From: an uncultured Lachnospiraceae bacterium
GTDB taxonomy: Bacteria > Bacillota > Clostridia > Lachnospirales > Lachnospiraceae
Length of the DNA stretch: 8,725 bases
Direction of reading: 5' to 3'
NCBI GenBank assembly: GCA_910586585.1
Contig: CAJUKA010000061.1
Coordinates: 1-8,725 of the forward strand
Made by a program: the position numbers and the translations under genes. The notes below the pieces were generated by a model. That model had not been told where the DNA came from. It saw only the letters and a list, made by a program, of their open reading frames with translations, and did not search any database. Of this stretch, positions 5,529 to 8,725 are shown piece by piece; positions within the stretch are counted from its first letter, which is position 1, and the number at the start of each line of letters is the position of its first letter.

Positions 5529-7541
5529 ATGATGAAAGAAAAAGGGCAAAAGAAAATTGTTTCTATAAAAGTAAAGCTGCTTGCAATTATATTGCCGGTA
5601 GTGATTGCTATTATAATATTGTTGGTGGGATTTCTGTATTTTATTTCAAAAAATATTATCAAGGAATATTCAGAAAACTTACTCAGTTCATCCATTGAAA
5701 ACCAGACAAATCAGATTGAGGCTTGGCTCAGCGAAAATCTGTCGGCTTTCAAGGCAATCAAACAGTCTATTGAACAAACCAAACCAAAAAAAGAACAGTT
5801 ACAGGCGATTTTGGACAGCTACTATAGTTTTCATGACAATTATCCGGAAGGGTTATATATTGCCGATGAAAATGGAAATTTAATAACTGCAACAGAGTCC
5901 GGGAAGAATGAAGCAGATCCAATACAATCTGTATGGTACCAGGAGGGACTGACGCGCTGGAACATGGGATTCACAAAGGCATATACCAATGCAAAAGGTG
6001 AGGAAGTTATCAGCGCTTCAGGGATATTGGATGATGCTTCTGATACCATGAAGGTAATTTCTGTTGATCTTACGCTAGAGCGAATCAGCATTATTGTGAA
6101 TAGTTATATCGAGATGGAGCAGGCGAGGGCATTTCTGGTAAGCAGTTCTGATGGAACGATTCTTGCACATCATCAAAATGACTTGATTTCAACAAAGCTG
6201 AGTGCATCTCAAGATGCTTTTATGCAAAGTGTCTGGCAAAAAGTGGCTCAGCGAGATCTTAAGATGGCAGAAATAGGAGAGAATATGACAGCATTTTCCG
6301 AAATACAGGGAACAGACTGGATTTTGGTATCTTATATTCCTACAAATGTCATTTATGCAGATATTGATGGTGTTAGAAATGTGATGATGATAATTGGGCT
6401 GTTATTTATTATTTTGCTGGCAGTTTTGGTAGAGCGCGTCGTGCATATTGTGATTCGTCCAGTAAAAGAACTGATCAAAGTAATAACAGCAATGACAAAT
6501 GGAGATTTTACAGTCCAGGTAAAAGTCAGAAGCAGCGATGAAATCGGAGTTATGAGCGGGTATGTGGAGCAATTTATTTTGTCAATGCGGCAGATGATTG
6601 CTTCCATACATGCAATGTCTGATAAACTGAGCGCTCAAGCGGGAGACAGCGACACAATATCAGAACAAATGTACGATGCTTCCAAACATCAGAGTCAGTC
6701 TATGCGGGAGTTAAATTCTACAGTCGAACAACTTTCTCTTTCTGTTGGTGAAATCGCGGAACATGCAACAACGCTTGCAATGGTAGTAGCAGACGCGAAA
6801 GAAGACGGGGATCAGGTTGATAACAGAATGCAGGAAACAGTAAAAATCTCCCAGAATGGAAAAATGGACTTGCAGGATGTTAGCAACGCAATGAATAATA
6901 TCGATGCATCTGTAAAGAAATTGCAGCAGGTGATTAATGAGGTAGGAAACGCTTCGGAAGAGATTACAAATATTACAGAGATAATTGGAAACATTGCAGA
7001 TCAGACAGCGCTTCTTTCTCTCAATGCGTCGATTGAGGCGGCTCGTGCAGGGGACGCAGGACGTGGGTTTGCAGTGGTGGCAACAGAAATTGGGCAGCTT
7101 GCTAATACCAGTGCAGATGCGGTACATAATATTGAAGGTCTGATTGGGCAGATCAACGGATTGGTAAAGGATACCATAAAACAAACGAAGGAAAGTGTAG
7201 AGAATATCAATCATAGCAGCAGTTTGGTAGAGGATACCCTAAAGACATTTGATTCTATTTTTGGCAATATTGATCAAGTGAATGGACTTGTTCATGAATT
7301 GATTAAAAAAGTTGAAAAGGTTGATGATGTGGCAACCAATGTGGCGGCAATATCAGAGCAGCAAGCAGCAAGTTCTGAGGAAATTTTGGCAACATCTGAG
7401 TCAATGGTGCGTCAGGTTGACAATATTACGGGAAATAGTGAAAGTGTTTCTGAGGGTGCAAAGGAGCTGACATCTTCTGCGGAAGAATTGTATCAACAGA
7501 TTGCCAGATTCAAGATCAGAGAGGAGGCAGGAGGACAATGA
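5529..7541 (+). CDS. Methyl-accepting chemotaxis protein with dCache-type sensor
   Basis: This is a 670-residue transmembrane chemoreceptor. In order it has TM1 (about 15-38), an outer sensor of about 240 residues with the dCache pattern (GLYIADENGNLITA near 108-121, VWYQEG at 135-140, a FLVSSSDGTILAH second module near 202-214), TM2 (about 284-303), HAMP (about 304-358, with RPVKEL), and a long signalling hairpin. The tip (481-525) is canonical: ITEIIGNIADQTALLSLNAS followed by IEAARAGDAGRGFAVVA. About 150 residues flank the tip on each side, fitting the 44-heptad class typical of Firmicutes. The Arg that precedes WY in amino-acid-binding dCache domains is absent (SVWY), so an amino-acid ligand is less likely. 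There is no CheR/CheB tether at the C-terminus. AAAGG (5518-5522) serves the ATG at 5529 or the adjacent ATG at 5532. It begins 25 bp after the PurF-like gene, and its stop overlaps the next start. Confidence 0.95.
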   Translation: MMKEKGQKKIVSIKVKLLAIILPVVIAIIILLVGFLYFISKNIIKEYSENLLSSSIENQTNQIEAWLSENLSAFKAIKQSIEQTKPKKEQLQAILDSYYSFHDNYPEGLYIADENGNLITATESGKNEADPIQSVWYQEGLTRWNMGFTKAYTNAKGEEVISASGILDDASDTMKVISVDLTLERISIIVNSYIEMEQARAFLVSSSDGTILAHHQNDLISTKLSASQDAFMQSVWQKVAQRDLKMAEIGENMTAFSEIQGTDWILVSYIPTNVIYADIDGVRNVMMIIGLLFIILLAVLVERVVHIVIRPVKELIKVITAMTNGDFTVQVKVRSSDEIGVMSGYVEQFILSMRQMIASIHAMSDKLSAQAGDSDTISEQMYDASKHQSQSMRELNSTVEQLSLSVGEIAEHATTLAMVVADAKEDGDQVDNRMQETVKISQNGKMDLQDVSNAMNNIDASVKKLQQVINEVGNASEEITNITEIIGNIADQTALLSLNASIEAARAGDAGRGFAVVATEIGQLANTSADAVHNIEGLIGQINGLVKDTIKQTKESVENINHSSSLVEDTLKTFDSIFGNIDQVNGLVHELIKKVEKVDDVATNVAAISEQQAASSEEILATSESMVRQVDNITGNSESVSEGAKELTSSAEELYQQIARFKIREEAGGQ

Positions 7542-8527
7542 AAAGAAGACATAAAACAAATAGGACAGGAATCGTATTTGTAATGGTACTATTGATTGTT
7601 ATAATGTCTGGATGCGGAAAGCGATCTGCGAAGGGCAATGATGAGATACGAATCTTTTTTGCCCTGAATCAGATGGATACCTTTCGCCAAACTCTTGTAG
7701 ATGGGGCAGCAGAAAAAGCAGCACAGGAAGGCGTACAATTTGTTATGGAAGATGCGCAAGGTTCTATTGAGCGACAAGTTGAACAATTAAAGAAGGCAGC
7801 GGCAGAAAATTATGATGTGATTATTTGCAGCCCAGTTTCTGTAGATACAGTGGTGCAGTTAAAAATGAGTGTGGAAGATATCCCAATCGTATTTGTCAAT
7901 AGTTGTCCAGAGGATAAACATTTGCAGGCGGGAAAGTATGTGTATGTAGGTTCTGACGGGGAGTTTGCCGGAGAATTTCAGGCAGAATATATTTTAAACA
8001 AGCTCCCAGGAAAACAGGAATTAAATGTAGTACTGATTACAGGACCAGAGAATCATTCTGCTACCAAAAAAAGAGTAGCAGGTGTCAAAAGAGCATTAGG
8101 AGAAAGCGGGCGGCAGATTCATTATGTATTTGAAGATAGTGCGAATTGGGATGCAGGACAGGCACAAAAATTATTTGAGCTGTTTTTGAGGACAGGGGCT
8201 TCGGTGGATTGTGTTATCTGCAATAATGATTCTATGGCACTGGGTATTGTAGAAGCATGTAAAGATAAAGGAATTGACTGTAGTACACTTCCGATTTTGG
8301 GCGTTGATGCAACCAAAGATGGCTGTGATGCTATTCGCAATAATGAAATGGCGTTTACGGTATATCAGTCTGGCGTTGGACAGGGACACGCGGCTGTAGA
8401 TGCAGCATTGCGGCTTATTGGAAATGGAAAAATGAAAGATATGGAAGGAATTACAGAAGATGGAAAATATGTTTGGGTTGATTTTGAGCGCGTAGACAGC
8501 AGCAACGTTTCCAACTATGGAAATTAA
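7538..8527 (+). CDS. Sugar-binding-type (Peripla_BP_4) lipoprotein, partner of the chemoreceptor
   Basis: This is a 329-residue surface lipoprotein. The N-terminus has a basic stretch, a hydrophobic helix and the lipobox MSGC with C26 as lipid anchor. The mature part is a RbsB/LacI-type two-lobe binding fold: FRQTLVDGAAEKAAQEGVQF, IICSPVSVDTV and PIVFVNSCPE in lobe 1, then YVYVGSDG, CNNDSMALG and ILGVDATKDG. R179, N230, D257 and Q277 align with ligand-contact residues of ribose-binding protein, so a pentose, hexose or similar sugar is likely; the exact ligand cannot be told. The ATG overlaps the receptor's TGA (ATGA), with AGGAGG at 7529-7534, so the two are translationally coupled. No permease or ATPase follows, which suggests a chemotactic co-receptor more than a transporter part. 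The mature domain has seven further cysteines, many for a secreted protein but compatible with anaerobic life. Confidence 0.88.
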   Translation: MKRRHKTNRTGIVFVMVLLIVIMSGCGKRSAKGNDEIRIFFALNQMDTFRQTLVDGAAEKAAQEGVQFVMEDAQGSIERQVEQLKKAAAENYDVIICSPVSVDTVVQLKMSVEDIPIVFVNSCPEDKHLQAGKYVYVGSDGEFAGEFQAEYILNKLPGKQELNVVLITGPENHSATKKRVAGVKRALGESGRQIHYVFEDSANWDAGQAQKLFELFLRTGASVDCVICNNDSMALGIVEACKDKGIDCSTLPILGVDATKDGCDAIRNNEMAFTVYQSGVGQGHAAVDAALRLIGNGKMKDMEGITEDGKYVWVDFERVDSSNVSNYGN

Positions 8528-8542
8528 CTGCTGGCAATACGT

Positions 8543-8619
8543 GGAACTATAAAAACAGCAAAACCCGAACGATGCCCAGAGGATTTCCGAGCGAACGAAA
8601 GAGAGAAAGGAAATATCTC
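8543..8619. repeat. Tandem repeat, copy 1 (77 bp)
   Basis: The unit is a 17-bp block GGAACTATAAAAACAGC (8543-8559), a 5-bp variable stretch, and a 55-bp block (8565-8619) beginning CCGAACGATGCCC and ending GGAAATATCTC. Both blocks recur without a mismatch in copy 2. CTGCTG-CAA precedes copy 1 (from 8528) and follows it (from 8619), so the true unit is probably the whole 105-bp period. It starts directly after the lipoprotein stop codon. Confidence 0.9.
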
Positions 8620-8635
8620 TGCTGACAAGGCATCG
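8570..8635. other. Long imperfect hairpin spanning the repeat
   Basis: CGATGCC (8570-8576) pairs with GGCATCG (8629-8635). Inside it, CAGAG (8577-8581) pairs with CTCTG (8617-8621) and ATTTCC (8583-8588) with GGAAAT (8609-8614), leaving a purine-rich 20-nt loop. That gives 18 base pairs with small internal loops. There is no T run, so it is not an ordinary terminator. It could be a structured RNA, a mobile palindromic element or a 3' mRNA stabiliser; I do not recognise a known family. Confidence 0.55.
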
Positions 8636-8647
8636 GAGGGAAGAAGC

Positions 8648-8725
8648 GGAACTATAAAAACAGCGAGATACCGAACGATGCCCAGAGGATTTCCGAGCGA
8701 ACGAAAGAGAGAAAGGAAATATCTC
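8648..8725. repeat. Tandem repeat, copy 2 (78 bp, reaches the window end)
   Basis: The same 17-bp block (8648-8664) and 55-bp block (8671-8725) are joined here by 6 bp (GAGATA) instead of 5. The unit start lies 105 bp after that of copy 1. The perfect match runs to the last base of the window, so the array very probably continues. Confidence 0.9.

Noticed and set aside
6711..7214. Long open frame on the minus strand (167 codons) inside the chemoreceptor gene
   Set aside because: It lies opposite the highly conserved signalling hairpin, is rich in Cys and Tyr from reversed codons, and shows no recognisable domain. It is a shadow of the real gene.
8528..8725. Open frame through both repeat copies to the window end, or a CRISPR array
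   Set aside because: The frame follows the lipoprotein stop with no ATG or ribosome site near its start, and the 5/6-bp linker difference shifts the reading frame between copies. The long unit and 28-bp interval do not fit CRISPR repeats and spacers.

Overview
The window looks like a chromosomal segment of a motile, low-GC, anaerobic Firmicute, most likely a Lachnospiraceae-type Clostridium relative. The basis is AT-rich codon use, strong AGGAGG-type ribosome binding sites, a GHKL kinase paired with a LytTR regulator, a DUF6273 surface domain and a Gram-positive lipoprotein. The species cannot be named from sequence alone. Every convincing gene is on the + strand.

Region 1 (about 34-3117) is a tightly packed signalling operon. 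A leader with an anti-Shine-Dalgarno hairpin and a possible 21-codon ORF precedes a single-pass membrane protein with an extracytoplasmic DUF6273-like domain. A LytTR response regulator (AgrA/VirR type) and a six-TM GHKL sensor kinase follow. No AgrB/AgrD-like pheromone gene is visible, so the DUF6273 protein is the natural candidate for an accessory sensor or output of this two-component system.

Region 2 (3118-3998) is a single-gene unit. Two perfect 16-bp direct repeats, exactly 21 bp apart, lie upstream of a SUKH (SMI1/KNR4) immunity-like gene, which ends in a strong intrinsic terminator. The 21-bp phasing is the hallmark of LytTR dimer sites, so the simplest model is that the adjacent two-component system controls the SUKH gene.

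Region 3 (about 4018-8527) begins with a good sigma-A promoter that has a palindrome between -35 and -10. Three closely spaced genes follow: a PurF-like protein whose N-terminal glutaminase nucleophile is Gly instead of Cys, a dCache-type methyl-accepting chemotaxis protein, and a sugar-binding-type lipoprotein whose start codon overlaps the receptor's stop. No transporter genes accompany the binding protein, so the last two look like a dedicated chemosensory pair rather than an uptake system.

Region 4 (8528-8725) holds no convincing gene. It contains two near-identical copies of a roughly 77-bp repeat at a 105-bp period, able to form a long hairpin and cut off by the window end.

The best candidates for something undescribed are the DUF6273/LytTR/GHKL module with its likely SUKH target, the coupling of a nucleophile-less PurF paralogue to chemotaxis genes, and the structured tandem repeat.
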